Assembly: GCA_035294325.1 (NCBI GenBank)
Contig: DATGLE010000095.1
Location: 1-27,140 of the forward strand
Source of the DNA: DATGLE01 sp035294325
GTDB lineage: Bacteria > Chloroflexota > Ktedonobacteria > Ktedonobacterales > Ktedonobacteraceae
Length of the DNA: 27,140 nt
Direction: 5' to 3'
Made by a program: the position numbers and the translations under genes. Below are positions 17,001 through 24,414 of this stretch, piece by piece. Positions within the stretch are counted from its first letter, which is position 1, and each line of letters begins with the position of its first letter. The notes under the pieces were generated by a model. That model saw nothing but the letters and a program-made list of their open reading frames with translations, made no database searches and was not told the DNA's origin.

Positions 17001-17055
17001 GATAAATCTGCATGTAAACGAGTTACAGGAAGCATGGAAGGGAGAACAGGTGTGA
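14005..17055 (+). CDS. purL: FGAM synthase PurL with N-terminal double PurS-like domain
   Basis: A 1016-residue synthetase subunit converting FGAR to FGAM with ATP and ammonia from PurQ. Ordinary small PurL is about 740 residues. The extra N-terminus holds two PurS-like repeats: about residues 1-86 (ends QLVKQLLVDPVVQE) and about 90-168 (DAHIVDVFFHPGVTD to LLYNPVIQDYEL). A linker then leads to the catalytic region with WSEHCSHKTF (H251), ETHNHPSAIEPFGGASTGVGG, FISGKDSLNNEY and SCHDLSEGGLAVA. No glutaminase domain is attached; that is encoded next door. The GTG start at 14005 has AGGACAGGAAC upstream. The end overlaps the purQM start (GTGA). The PurS fusion removes the need for a separate purS, and none is present in the window. 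Confidence 0.94.
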   Translation: MTFHQIEIRASSPRYDVRAHQLAREILQLPITQLPSLAGISSGSPPLTVHSAQIYRISGSLGSSQLDQLVKQLLVDPVVQEAYSAARAPDAHIVDVFFHPGVTDTLAESVLLGAQLLGISGVERVATGHRYLLDRRLSESEVRTIAQALLYNPVIQDYELHIAQQGAETYAEKADKDRQSADLVDEQAATPPVSSIPITGMSDQQLLALSKEGLLALDLDEMRAIQQYFREQQREPTDVELETLAQTWSEHCSHKTFKATINYREVDSRGSTLESETIHGLLKRYIMRATEEVRPDWLVSAFSDNAGIIRFTPTHDIAFKVETHNHPSAIEPFGGASTGVGGVIRDVLGVSAQPIACTDVLCFGPLTTPADGLPHGVLSPRRVAEGVVNGVRDYGNKMGIPTVNGAILYQPGYIYNPLVFCGCLGILPHGSHPHQAQAGDLIVVLGGRTGRDGIHGATFSSGEMSGEINARAGSAVQIGAPITEKKVADVVIQARDRQLYHAITDCGAGGFSSAIGEMGEQTGARVELAQAPLKYQGLAPWEIWLSEAQERMVLAVPPPCLEELLALCAIEEVEASVLGTFSDDRRLTITHQGQVVADLTMEFLHHGRPGRTLEAVWQRTEQATALASASGGHFAQTIMRSLAPTLLALLRHPTIGSKEDVVRRYDHEVQGATVLKPLVGRAGNGPGDAAVLQPLPDLTGQAATTPQRAGIILSNGINPLYGRIDPYHMAVNAIDEALRNLTAVGGDITRAALLDNFCWGNPNDPQQLGALVRAVKGCYDAATGFGVPFISGKDSLNNEYRTAGERLPVIPTLLISALGVIDDAARSIDMAFKTPGNLLYQVGVTRNELAGSHYAEVVDQDSFAQLFPRSAVPQVDIPTASATMKALGEAIRAGMVHSCHDLSEGGLAVAAAEMALASLQGVTIDLARLFVSDMQDVESATLNVVRLFSESPSRFLVEIAPEQLGAFEKYMRGAGVTITYIGAITNAARFIVQDGEEELINLHVNELQEAWKGEQV

Positions 17056-18932
17056 TACGTGCCCTCATCCTGCGCGCACCCGGCATCAATCGTGAGCGCG
17101 AGGCGGCGTATGCCTGTCGCCTTGCAGGCTTTACTGCCGACCTGGTGCACATCAATCAACTTATCAAAGCGCCTGACACGCTGCTGGACTATCAATTTTT
17201 CGTTATCCCCGGCGGCTTCTCCTATGGTGATGATCTGGGCGCGGGCACGCTGCTGGCGAAGAACCTGACCATCCATCTCGGCGCGCAGGTGCGCCGCTTC
17301 ATCGCCGAGGGACGCCCGGTGCTGGGCATCTGCAACGGGTTCCAGGTGCTGGTCCGCGCGGGACTGCTGCCAGGCTCAACGGTGGACGAGGCGGAGCCGC
17401 CGCAGGCATTGTCGCTCCAGCGCGCAACGCTGACCAATAACGTTTCGGCACGCTTTGAGTGCCGCTGGGTTACGCTCGCTATCCAGCCGAGCGCGTGCAT
17501 CTTTACGCGCGGCATATCGCGTACAATAGAGGCGCCCGTGGCGCATGGCGAGGGGCAATTCGTGTTCGCCGGCGACCTGGCGCAATTGCAGGCGCGCGGG
17601 CAAATCCCGCTTGTTTACGCCAACAGGTCAGGCGATGAACGCCAGCCCACAGTCTATCCCGATAACCCCAACGGCTCTATCGGCAATGTCGCAGGCATCT
17701 GCAACGCGCGCGGCAATGTGCTCGGTCTGATGCCGCATCCCGAAGACTACGTGCAGGCCCTCCAGCACCCGCTGCGGCGCGCAATGTCACACGGAGAGGG
17801 CGACGGCCTGCTGCTCTTCAAGAACGCCTATGAGTACGCCCGGCAACTGGCCGACAAGCAGGCAATACACATTACGCTCTCCGCCGGGGAGGATGCAGCG
17901 CCCAACGTGGCAGCATATGCCGCGAGCGGAGTGAATATCGCCGCCGCCGAGCGCGCCAAACGCTTGATGCAGGAGGCGGTGCGCTCCACGCAGGGACCCG
18001 AGGTGCTGGCCGGCATGGGCGCCTTCGCCGGTATGTTCAGCGCGAGCCGCCTCCAGAAGATGCGCCGCCCGGTGCTCGTTGCCTCTACCGACAGCGTGGG
18101 CACCAAGACGCTTATCGCGGCCCAGGCCGGGCGCTTCACGACCATCGGTCATGACCTGGTTCACCACTGCGTCAACGACATGCTCACGCAGGGAGCAGAA
18201 CCGCTCTTTTTCATGGATTATCTCGCGGTAGACCGGCTTGATCCGGTGCAAGCCGCCGCGATTGTGCATAGCGTGGCCGAGGCGTGCCGCGAGGTCGGCT
18301 GCGCTCTGCTGGGAGGAGAGACGGCGGAGATGCCCGCTGTCTACCAGCCCGGCGCTTTTGATCTGGCCGGTACGATTGTTGGCGTCGTTGAGCAGGAAGA
18401 GGCGCCAAACAGCGCGACGATTCGCGCCGGCGATGTCCTGCTCGGCCTGCCATCAAGCGGCCTGCACACCAACGGCTACTCGCTGGCGCGCCGCGTCCTG
18501 GCCCCCTATCCCCTGGATACCATCTTCCCTGAACTGGGCGAGAGCCTCGTCAACGCACTGCTGCGACCACACCGCTGCTACCTGCGCGAGATCAGGCTGC
18601 TGCGCGCGTATCTGGCGGATCGAGGCCGTTTTATTAAAGGGATCGCGCATATCACAGGCGGGGGCTTCGAGGGCAATATCTCGCGCATTCTGCCCCCGGG
18701 TATGCAGGCTGTGATCGAAACGCGAGCATGGAAGGTTCCGCCCCTCTTCAGGCTGCTTTCCAGGCTGGGCAATATAGAATTTACGGAGCAGTATCGCATC
18801 TTCAACATGGGCATTGGCATTGTGCTGGTGCTCTCGCCAAAGGGGGCGTTGGAGGCGCGCTGCGTGCTGCCGGAATTGCTCTCCGTCGGGTATATCACCG
18901 AAGGAGACGGAGTTGTATTACGCGAACAGTGA
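17052..18932 (+). CDS. purQM: PurQ-PurM fusion: FGAM synthase glutaminase plus AIR synthetase
   Basis: A single 626-residue frame encodes two enzymes. Residues 1 to about 265 are PurQ, a class I glutaminase: VIPGGFSYGDDLGAG, nucleophile C94 in GICNGFQ, and H229/E231 in MPHPED. From about residue 287 (AAYAASGVNIAAAERAKRL) to the end is complete PurM, which closes the imidazole ring of AIR: VASTDSVGTKTLIAAQ, DLVHHCVNDMLTQGAEPLFF, GGETAEMP and ITGGGFEGN. The join has no ATG and no stop. An in-frame GTG at 17907 has a GGGGAGG 14 bases upstream, too distant for a good restart, so a true fusion is the simplest reading. GTG 17052, with GGGAG at eight bases, is preferred over ATG 17034. It overlaps purL by four bases. 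Confidence 0.93.
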   Translation: MIRALILRAPGINREREAAYACRLAGFTADLVHINQLIKAPDTLLDYQFFVIPGGFSYGDDLGAGTLLAKNLTIHLGAQVRRFIAEGRPVLGICNGFQVLVRAGLLPGSTVDEAEPPQALSLQRATLTNNVSARFECRWVTLAIQPSACIFTRGISRTIEAPVAHGEGQFVFAGDLAQLQARGQIPLVYANRSGDERQPTVYPDNPNGSIGNVAGICNARGNVLGLMPHPEDYVQALQHPLRRAMSHGEGDGLLLFKNAYEYARQLADKQAIHITLSAGEDAAPNVAAYAASGVNIAAAERAKRLMQEAVRSTQGPEVLAGMGAFAGMFSASRLQKMRRPVLVASTDSVGTKTLIAAQAGRFTTIGHDLVHHCVNDMLTQGAEPLFFMDYLAVDRLDPVQAAAIVHSVAEACREVGCALLGGETAEMPAVYQPGAFDLAGTIVGVVEQEEAPNSATIRAGDVLLGLPSSGLHTNGYSLARRVLAPYPLDTIFPELGESLVNALLRPHRCYLREIRLLRAYLADRGRFIKGIAHITGGGFEGNISRILPPGMQAVIETRAWKVPPLFRLLSRLGNIEFTEQYRIFNMGIGIVLVLSPKGALEARCVLPELLSVGYITEGDGVVLREQ

Positions 18933-18991
18933 CATTTGATCGGGATGCCTCATATTTATCGGGGCATCCGGTACAGGAGGATTGTAACACA

Positions 18992-19768
18992 ATGGCAACC
19001 CAACCAGATAGACCACCCTTCGGCCCCCTGCTGGCCGAAGGCAAAACCAAGCAGATCTACGCCTACCCGGGCGACGATACCCTGGCGTACATGGTCAATA
19101 AAGATCAGATCACGGCGGGCGACGGCACGCGGCGCAACGAACTTGTAGGCAAATCGCGCTGGAGCACCATCACGTCCGCCAACGTCTTCCGCCTGCTGAA
19201 CGAGGAGCAGATCAGTACCCATTTCGTCGAGCAGATCAACGATACCACGCTGCTGGTGCGCCGCTGCACCATGCTGCCCATCGAGTTCGTCCAGCGCCGC
19301 ATTGCCACCGGCTCCTATCTCAAGCGCCACCCGGAGGTGAGCGAGGGGACGCGCTTCGATCCGGTGCTCGTCGAGACGTTCTTGAAGGACGATGCGCGTC
19401 ACGACCCGCAGATCTGGGAGGAGGATATCATCAAGATGGGGGTGGCAAAGGCCCCGGAGATCGAATGGATGACCGATCAGAGTCGCCGCGTCTTTGAGAC
19501 GCTTGAGCGCGCCTGGGCAACCATCGATGTCACGCTGGTCGACCTCAAGATCGAGTTCGGGCGCGACACGCGGGGCGATCTGCTGGTGGCCGACGTGATC
19601 GATAACGATAGCTGGCGGCTCTGGCCGGGCGGCGACAAGACGCGCATGCTCGATAAGCAGGTCTATCGCAATTTGCAGAGCGTCACGCCCGAAGGCTTGC
19701 AGGGCGTCGCTGACCGCTACGCGCTGGTCGCCGACCTGACGGGCAAATTGAAACTCCCCCGGGCGTAA
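18992..19768 (+). CDS. purC: SAICAR synthetase
   Basis: A 258-residue ATP-dependent ligase that joins CAIR and aspartate to form SAICAR. LLAEGKTKQIYAYPGDD at the N-terminus, RRCTMLPIEFVQRRIATGSY in the middle and LVDLKIEFGRD / DNDSWRLWPGGDK near the end are characteristic PurC signatures. A frame open upstream to 18728 overlaps purQM and is not used. ATG 18992 has CAGGAGG 11 bases upstream. A small stem-loop (GGATGCC at 18943-18949 with GGCATCC at 18963-18969) lies just before that ribosome binding site and might modulate its use. It is a stand-alone PurC, not fused to PurE as in animals. Confidence 0.95.
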   Translation: MATQPDRPPFGPLLAEGKTKQIYAYPGDDTLAYMVNKDQITAGDGTRRNELVGKSRWSTITSANVFRLLNEEQISTHFVEQINDTTLLVRRCTMLPIEFVQRRIATGSYLKRHPEVSEGTRFDPVLVETFLKDDARHDPQIWEEDIIKMGVAKAPEIEWMTDQSRRVFETLERAWATIDVTLVDLKIEFGRDTRGDLLVADVIDNDSWRLWPGGDKTRMLDKQVYRNLQSVTPEGLQGVADRYALVADLTGKLKLPRA

Positions 19769-19841
19769 TACATCGTGCGAGAGGCGCCTGAGACTCGGTA
19801 GCTTCTCGCGGATATTCGCGTGGCTTTGCCGCGCAGGAAGG

Positions 19842-19900
19842 GGGTAAGCTGGTTGTGTGGACCAGATGCTGCGCGCCTGGTCCACACAACCAGCTTACCC
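19842..19900. repeat. Perfect 24-bp inverted repeat between purC and purF
   Basis: Arms 19842-19865 and 19877-19900 are perfectly complementary with an 11-nt loop (ATGCTGCGCGC). The left arm is G/T-rich (GGTTGTGTGG), like the left arms of other palindromes in this window. It lies in the 200-bp purC-purF gap, flanked by GCG-rich sequence. It could attenuate transcription within the cluster or be a dispersed palindromic element; no T-run follows. Confidence 0.8.
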
Positions 19901-19968
19901 GCGCGAGCGCCCCGGGCGCGAGCGAGTGAAAGTATCGGGAATCAGATACACCCTGAGAGGGACGGCGC

Positions 19969-21468
19969 ATGGAGCGATTACATGATGCCTGCGGTATCGT
20001 GGGTATTTTTGCACGCAAAGAGGAGCAGAGCCTTGATGTGAGGCACTACCTGACATTAGCGCTCACCGCCTTACAGCATCGCGGTCAGGAGAGCGCCGGC
20101 ATGGCTGTCTATGATAGCGCGGGACAGATCGTTCACCGCGTCAATATGGGCAAAGTGCGCGAGGTTTTTCAAGATTCGGGCATGAGCCTGCCGGTTACGC
20201 ACTGCGGCATCGGCCATGTACGTTACTCCACAACCGGCTCCAGTTGCGTCGAGAACGCCGGTCCGTTCGTTGTTGGCCCGCGCCGGGGACAGTACGATAC
20301 TATCGCGCTGGCCCATAACGGCAACCTGGTCAACGGCGAAACCCTGCGCGAGCAGTTTCCGCCAGAGATATTCACCTCGACCACCGAGAGCGAGGTGATT
20401 GCTCTGCTCCTGCTCTACGCCGATGGCGAGACGCTGCGCGAGCGCATGATCGCAACCTTCCCGCTGCTGCGCGGCTCCTATAGCCTGATTATGCTGGCCG
20501 AGGGTAAGCTCTACGCCATGCGCGATCCCTGGGGCATGCGCCCGCTGTGCATAGGCCGCATCGGCGATAACTGGATCGTTGCTTCCGAGTCGTGCGCCCT
20601 TGATCGGCTCGGCGCGACATTTGTGCGCGAGGTCGAGCCGGGCGAACTCATCACTATCGACGAGCGCGGCATGCGCGGTGAAACGCTGGTGAAGGTCTCG
20701 CGCCAGGCGTTGTGCGTCTTCGAGTATATTTACTTCTCCGACGCCACCAGCCAGTTGAACGAGCGTTATGTCTACCTGGTGCGCGAGGCGCTTGGTCGCG
20801 AGCTGGCAAAGGAGCATCCCGTCGATGCGGACCTGGTGCTGCCAGTGCCGGACTCATCGATCCCCGCCGCGCTGGGCTATGCCGAGGCTTCGGGCATTCC
20901 CTACAGCCAGGCAATCATCAAAAATCGCTACAGTGATCGCACCTTCATCAAGCCCGACCAGCGCCTGCGCCAGCTGGAGGTAGACCTGAAGTTTAACTTT
21001 GTGCAGCCCAAGATCGAAGGCGCGCGCCTGGTGATCGTGGATGACTCGATTGTGCGCGGCAACACGATGAAGCGCCTGGTCTCGGCGCTGCGGCATCGCG
21101 GCGTCAAAGAAATTCACCTGCGCTCAAGTTCTCCGCCGCTGCGCCATCCCTGCTACTTCGGCATCGACATTCCACAGGAAGCCGAGCTGATCGCCGCCGG
21201 GCGCAGCATCCAGGAGGTCGCGGACTATATGGGCGTGGATAGCCTGGGCTATCTGAGTATGGCCGGACTTGGCCGCGCCATCCAGGCTGCTGAAGAGAAC
21301 GGCGCGGCCATAGATGACGATAGCGCGCTCAAACTGCTGCACAGCGAGTTCTGCTACGGCTGCATGGACAGGCGTGGCTGGCCGCTCGATCCCATCGCAG
21401 GCATGCGACATGGCGCTCGCAGTATAACATTTGTGCCGCGAGACGCGGTAGTGAGAGGACCATTGTGA
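19969..21468 (+). CDS. purF: Amidophosphoribosyltransferase (4Fe-4S, Bacillus type)
   Basis: A 499-residue enzyme that catalyses the first committed purine step, PRPP plus glutamine to phosphoribosylamine. A seven-residue propeptide (MERLHDA) precedes the N-terminal nucleophile C8 in CGIVGIF, so self-processing is expected. The glutaminase domain shows HRGQESAGMA and GHVRYSTTGSS. The PRPP site is LVIVDDSIVRGNTM. Cysteines C249, C395, C462 and C465 (CYGC) correspond to the ligands of the 4Fe-4S cluster in the Bacillus subtilis-type enzyme. The ATG at 19969 has GAGAGGG about seven bases upstream. It follows purC after a strong hairpin and is 16 bp from purD. Confidence 0.96.
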   Translation: MERLHDACGIVGIFARKEEQSLDVRHYLTLALTALQHRGQESAGMAVYDSAGQIVHRVNMGKVREVFQDSGMSLPVTHCGIGHVRYSTTGSSCVENAGPFVVGPRRGQYDTIALAHNGNLVNGETLREQFPPEIFTSTTESEVIALLLLYADGETLRERMIATFPLLRGSYSLIMLAEGKLYAMRDPWGMRPLCIGRIGDNWIVASESCALDRLGATFVREVEPGELITIDERGMRGETLVKVSRQALCVFEYIYFSDATSQLNERYVYLVREALGRELAKEHPVDADLVLPVPDSSIPAALGYAEASGIPYSQAIIKNRYSDRTFIKPDQRLRQLEVDLKFNFVQPKIEGARLVIVDDSIVRGNTMKRLVSALRHRGVKEIHLRSSSPPLRHPCYFGIDIPQEAELIAAGRSIQEVADYMGVDSLGYLSMAGLGRAIQAAEENGAAIDDDSALKLLHSEFCYGCMDRRGWPLDPIAGMRHGARSITFVPRDAVVRGPL

Positions 21469-21484
21469 AACCGGAGGTATTTAC

Positions 21485-22777
21485 GTGCGGGTACTGGTAA
21501 TTGGCTCGGGGGCACGCGAGCACGCACTGGTATGGAAGCTGGCGCAGAGCGCACGCATCTCGCATGTGTACGCCGCGCCGGGCAATCCGGGGATGCTCGC
21601 CTACGCGGAATGCGCGCCGCTCGACATAGCGCGCTTCGATGAACTGGCCGCCTTTGCAGAGCGCAACCGTGTTGACCTGACCGTGGTCGGCCCGGAGGTT
21701 CCGCTGGTCAACGGCATCGCCGACGTTTTCCGCCAGCGCGGGCTGCGCGTCTTCGGCCCCGGCGCGGCTGGTGCGGCTCTGGAGGGAAGCAAAGCCTTCG
21801 CGAAAGAACTGATGGCCTCAGCAGGCATCCCCACGGCGCGGCATCGCACTTTTCGCAACTTCGACGAGGCCAGGGCCTATCTCGAAGAGCATGGCGCGCC
21901 CGTCGTCGTTAAGGCCGATGGCAATGCCGCCGGTAAGGGTGCGATTGTCGCGCTGGATATGGAGACAGCGCGCGACGCGCTCAAACAGATGATGGTTGAG
22001 CGCATCTTCGGCGATGCCGGCGAAGTCGTGGTGATCGAGGATTACCTTCAGGGCGATGAAATCGGTTCGACAGCGATCTGTAACGGCGCCGACTATCTCC
22101 CCCTGACCTTGACGCAGGATCACAAACGCGCGCTCGATCACGACCAGGGCCTCAATACGGGCGGCATGGGCGTCTTCACCCCGCTGCCCTTCGTCAGCCC
22201 GGCCCAGGAGGCGCAGATCCATGAGCGCATCATCGCGCCCACGCTGCGGGCGCTCAAGGAACGAGGCATCGACTTCTCCGGCGTACTCTACTCCAACATC
22301 ATGCTCACCGCGCGCGGGCCGATGGTGCTGGAGCACAACACGCGCTTCGGTGATCCCGAGACGCAGGCGTTTATGCTGCTGCTGCGCGCGGACCTGCTCG
22401 ACGTGCTGGACTACGCCGAAGGGCAAAGCGTAGACACCGGGAACCTATGGCATGCAGGCCATGCTGTAAGTATCAGCATCGCGTCGGGTGGCTATCCCGG
22501 CAAGTACCGCTCTGGTCTGCCGATCACCGGCCTCGAGGCAGCCAGTCGCGTGCCGGGGGTGCAGGTCTTTCACGCCGGCACGGCTCTGCGTGATGGCCGT
22601 CTGGTAACAGCGGGCGGACGCGTACTGAGCCTGGCGGCACGCGGCGCGACCTTGCAGGAAGCCGTGGCGCTTGCCTACGAGGCCGCCAGCTACATCTCTT
22701 TCGAGGATATGCACTATCGCAAAGATATCGCCCATCGCGGTTTACAAAACGACGACCTTCCCGATCCTGGTCGTTAA
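21485..22777 (+). CDS. purD: Phosphoribosylamine-glycine ligase (GAR synthetase)
   Basis: A 430-residue ATP-grasp ligase forming GAR from phosphoribosylamine and glycine. It has the N-terminal VIGSGAREHALVWKL motif, the ATP-grasp segment APVVVKADGNAAGKGAIVA, LTQDHKRALDHDQGLNTGGMGVF, and the metal-binding VLEHNTRFGDPETQ. Length is typical. GTG start at 21485 with CGGAGG ten bases upstream. Its substrate is made by the adjacent PurF, so the close spacing fits handling of the unstable intermediate. A 450-bp repeat-rich gap follows. Confidence 0.96.
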   Translation: MRVLVIGSGAREHALVWKLAQSARISHVYAAPGNPGMLAYAECAPLDIARFDELAAFAERNRVDLTVVGPEVPLVNGIADVFRQRGLRVFGPGAAGAALEGSKAFAKELMASAGIPTARHRTFRNFDEARAYLEEHGAPVVVKADGNAAGKGAIVALDMETARDALKQMMVERIFGDAGEVVVIEDYLQGDEIGSTAICNGADYLPLTLTQDHKRALDHDQGLNTGGMGVFTPLPFVSPAQEAQIHERIIAPTLRALKERGIDFSGVLYSNIMLTARGPMVLEHNTRFGDPETQAFMLLLRADLLDVLDYAEGQSVDTGNLWHAGHAVSISIASGGYPGKYRSGLPITGLEAASRVPGVQVFHAGTALRDGRLVTAGGRVLSLAARGATLQEAVALAYEAASYISFEDMHYRKDIAHRGLQNDDLPDPGR

Positions 22778-22810
22778 ATAACCCGATGTGCCTGTTGTGG
22801 TCCGTCTGGA

Positions 22811-23150
22811 GCTCCTGCGGGCCGAGCGCCCCAGGCTTACCAGTAACGAAAAGTCTGCGGGCTGAGATCCGCAGGCTCACCAGCGACGAAAAGTCTGCGG
22901 GCTGAGATCCGCAGGCTCACCAGTAACGAAGTGTCTGCGGGCCAAGCGCCCCAGGCTCACCAGTAACGAAGTGTCTGCGGGCCGAGATCCGCAGGCTCAC
23001 CAGTAACGAAGTGTCTGCGGGCCGAGCGCCCCAGGCTCACCAGTGACGAAAAGTCTGCGGGCCGAGCGCCCCAGGCTCACCAGTAACGAAAGGTCTGCGG
23101 GCCGAGCGCCCCAGGCTCACCAGTGACGAAGTGTCTGCGGGCTGAGCGCC
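22811..23150. repeat. Array of eight 40-bp tandem repeats between purD and purE
   Basis: Units start at 22811, 22851, 22891, 22931, 22971, 23011, 23051 and 23091, each exactly 40 bp, with a partial ninth at 23131. The common pattern is GTCTGCGGGC, then GAG, then GGCTCACCAG, then AACGAA or GACGAA. Two alternating versions exist in the middle: ATCCGCAGG (units 2, 3, 5), which pairs with CTGCGG to form a small hairpin, and CGCCCCAGG (units 1, 4, 6, 7, 8), which does not. There are no unique spacers, so it is not a CRISPR. The rest of the purD-purE gap holds no gene. Confidence 0.92.
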
Positions 23151-23171
23151 TGCGGCGCTCAGCCCGCAGAC
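23133..23171. repeat. 18-bp palindrome terminating the 40-bp array
   Basis: Arms 23133-23150 and 23154-23171 are perfectly complementary around a TGC loop. The left arm is the first part of a ninth tandem unit, so the array runs directly into its own inverted copy. CTTTTCTC follows, making a possible intrinsic terminator or attenuator 57 bp before purE. Confidence 0.85.
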
Positions 23172-23227
23172 TTTTCTCCCCGCGAACCGCGCAGCGGCGA
23201 GCGGTCAGAGATAGAGGAAAAAAACAT

Positions 23228-23710
23228 ATGACACCATCAGTTGTTATCATCATGGGCAGCAAAGGCGACCTTCCTCACGCACAGGGAGTCGTCAAGACAC
23301 TCAAAACGCTGGAAATCACCTACGAGATGCGCGTCTGCTCGGCGCACAAAGCCACACAGAGGCTGCTGGAAATCTTGAAAGAATACGAGCAGCAGCAGGG
23401 GCCGCTCGTCTACATCACCATCGCAGGCCGCTCAAACGCGCTCTCGGCAGTCATCGACGCCAACACGCGCTATCCCGTGATCGCCTGCCCGCCGTACAGT
23501 GATCGCTTCGGTGGCATGGACGTGCTCTCATCGCTGCGTCTGCCTTCTGGGATCGCCTCGCCAACGATTCTGGAGCCGGAGGGCGCGGCGCTGCTGGCCG
23601 CGAAGATCCTGGCGCTGTCCGACAAGCAACTGGAGCAGCGCGTCGCGCACTATAAGCAGCATTTCCTGGATGAGCTGGACAAAGCAGACAAAGAGGTCCA
23701 GCAGGGATGA
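23228..23710 (+). CDS. purE: Class II PurE, AIR carboxylase (PAICS-like)
   Basis: A 160-residue enzyme forming CAIR. It has the PurE fold markers GSKGD (10-14) and SAHK (38-41). Downstream it carries AGRSN (66-70), NTRYPVIACPPYSDRFGGMDVLSSLRLPSG in two adjoining blocks, and TILEPEGAALLAAKIL. Those match the AIR carboxylase domain of animal PAICS and Treponema denticola-type class II PurE, not class I, which reads SAHRTP and AGxAAHLPGxxA. Class II enzymes use CO2 directly and need no PurK; no purK is present in this cluster. ATG 23228 has AGAGGA upstream. It overlaps purN by four bases (ATGA). It is preceded by the tandem repeats and a palindrome, so expression may be partly separate from purD. 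Confidence 0.92.
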   Translation: MTPSVVIIMGSKGDLPHAQGVVKTLKTLEITYEMRVCSAHKATQRLLEILKEYEQQQGPLVYITIAGRSNALSAVIDANTRYPVIACPPYSDRFGGMDVLSSLRLPSGIASPTILEPEGAALLAAKILALSDKQLEQRVAHYKQHFLDELDKADKEVQQG

Positions 23711-24411
23711 GCGCCAGCGATCATGGCGTCTTCTCATGGAAGATCGCGCCGGAGCATAGAACGCCCGGGTCCCCGGAGCCGCGAGCGCTGCGCATCGCCG
23801 TGCTCGTTTCCGGCAGCGGCAGCAATTTGCAGGCGCTCATCGACGCGCTGGAGGATGGGCGCCTGCCGGGCGTGGAGATTGCTCTGGTCGTGAGCAACAA
23901 AGCCGGCGCTCAGGGCTTGCAGCGGGCACTCAAGCACAAACTGCCGGCCATATTTCTGCCGTGGACGCAGCGTGCGCAGGCCGAGGAGCAGCTTGCGTCA
24001 CTGCTGCGCCTCTTCCGCGTGGATCTGATCGTGCTGGCGGGCTGGATGCGCATTCTCAGCGCCGGCTTCATAGCGCAATTTCCGAGGCGCATCATCAATC
24101 TGCATCCCGCGCTCCTTCCCGACGACGGCATGGGCAACAGCTTCACGACGAGCGACGGCACAATTATCCCCGTCTTTCGCGGGCTGCACGCCGTCCGGCA
24201 GGCGCTCGACGCCGGCGTCAAGATCACGGGCAGCAGTGTCCATTACGTCACACCGGAAGTCGATGCCGGTCCCGTCATCTGCCGCGAAGAGGTCGCGATT
24301 GAAGAAGGGGATAGCGAAGAGACGCTGCACGAGCGCATCAAGCAGGTCGAGCACCGATTAATCGTCGAAGCCGTGAAGCAAATACGAGAGCAATTCAATA
24401 AGATCTGCTGA
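23707..24411 (+). CDS. purN: GAR transformylase (formyltetrahydrofolate-dependent) with insertion
   Basis: A 234-residue enzyme transferring a formyl group from 10-formyl-THF to GAR. Core motifs are VLVSGSGSNLQALIDAL, INLHPALLP (catalytic N131 and H133) and PEVDAGPVI (catalytic D186). Two things are odd. There is an N-terminal extension of about 28 residues before the Rossmann strand. There is also a roughly 17-residue insertion (DDGMGNSFTTSDGTIIPV) between NLHPALLP and the GLHAVRQAL helix, where ordinary PurN has only a few residues. The start overlaps the purE stop (ATGA). It is the last gene of the cluster and ends three bases from a convergent hydrolase gene. Confidence 0.93.
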   Translation: MSASDHGVFSWKIAPEHRTPGSPEPRALRIAVLVSGSGSNLQALIDALEDGRLPGVEIALVVSNKAGAQGLQRALKHKLPAIFLPWTQRAQAEEQLASLLRLFRVDLIVLAGWMRILSAGFIAQFPRRIINLHPALLPDDGMGNSFTTSDGTIIPVFRGLHAVRQALDAGVKITGSSVHYVTPEVDAGPVICREEVAIEEGDSEETLHERIKQVEHRLIVEAVKQIREQFNKIC

Positions 24412-24414
24412 TTT

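Noticed and set aside
17907..18932. Separate purM gene starting at the internal GTG
   Set aside because: The only Shine-Dalgarno-like sequence is 14 bases upstream, there is no stop before it, and the frame continues from PurQ. Fusion is the simpler reading, though an internal restart is not strictly excluded.
22811..23171. Regular repeats resembling a CRISPR array
   Set aside because: The 40-bp units are directly contiguous with no unique spacers, and no cas genes are near. It is a tandem repeat.
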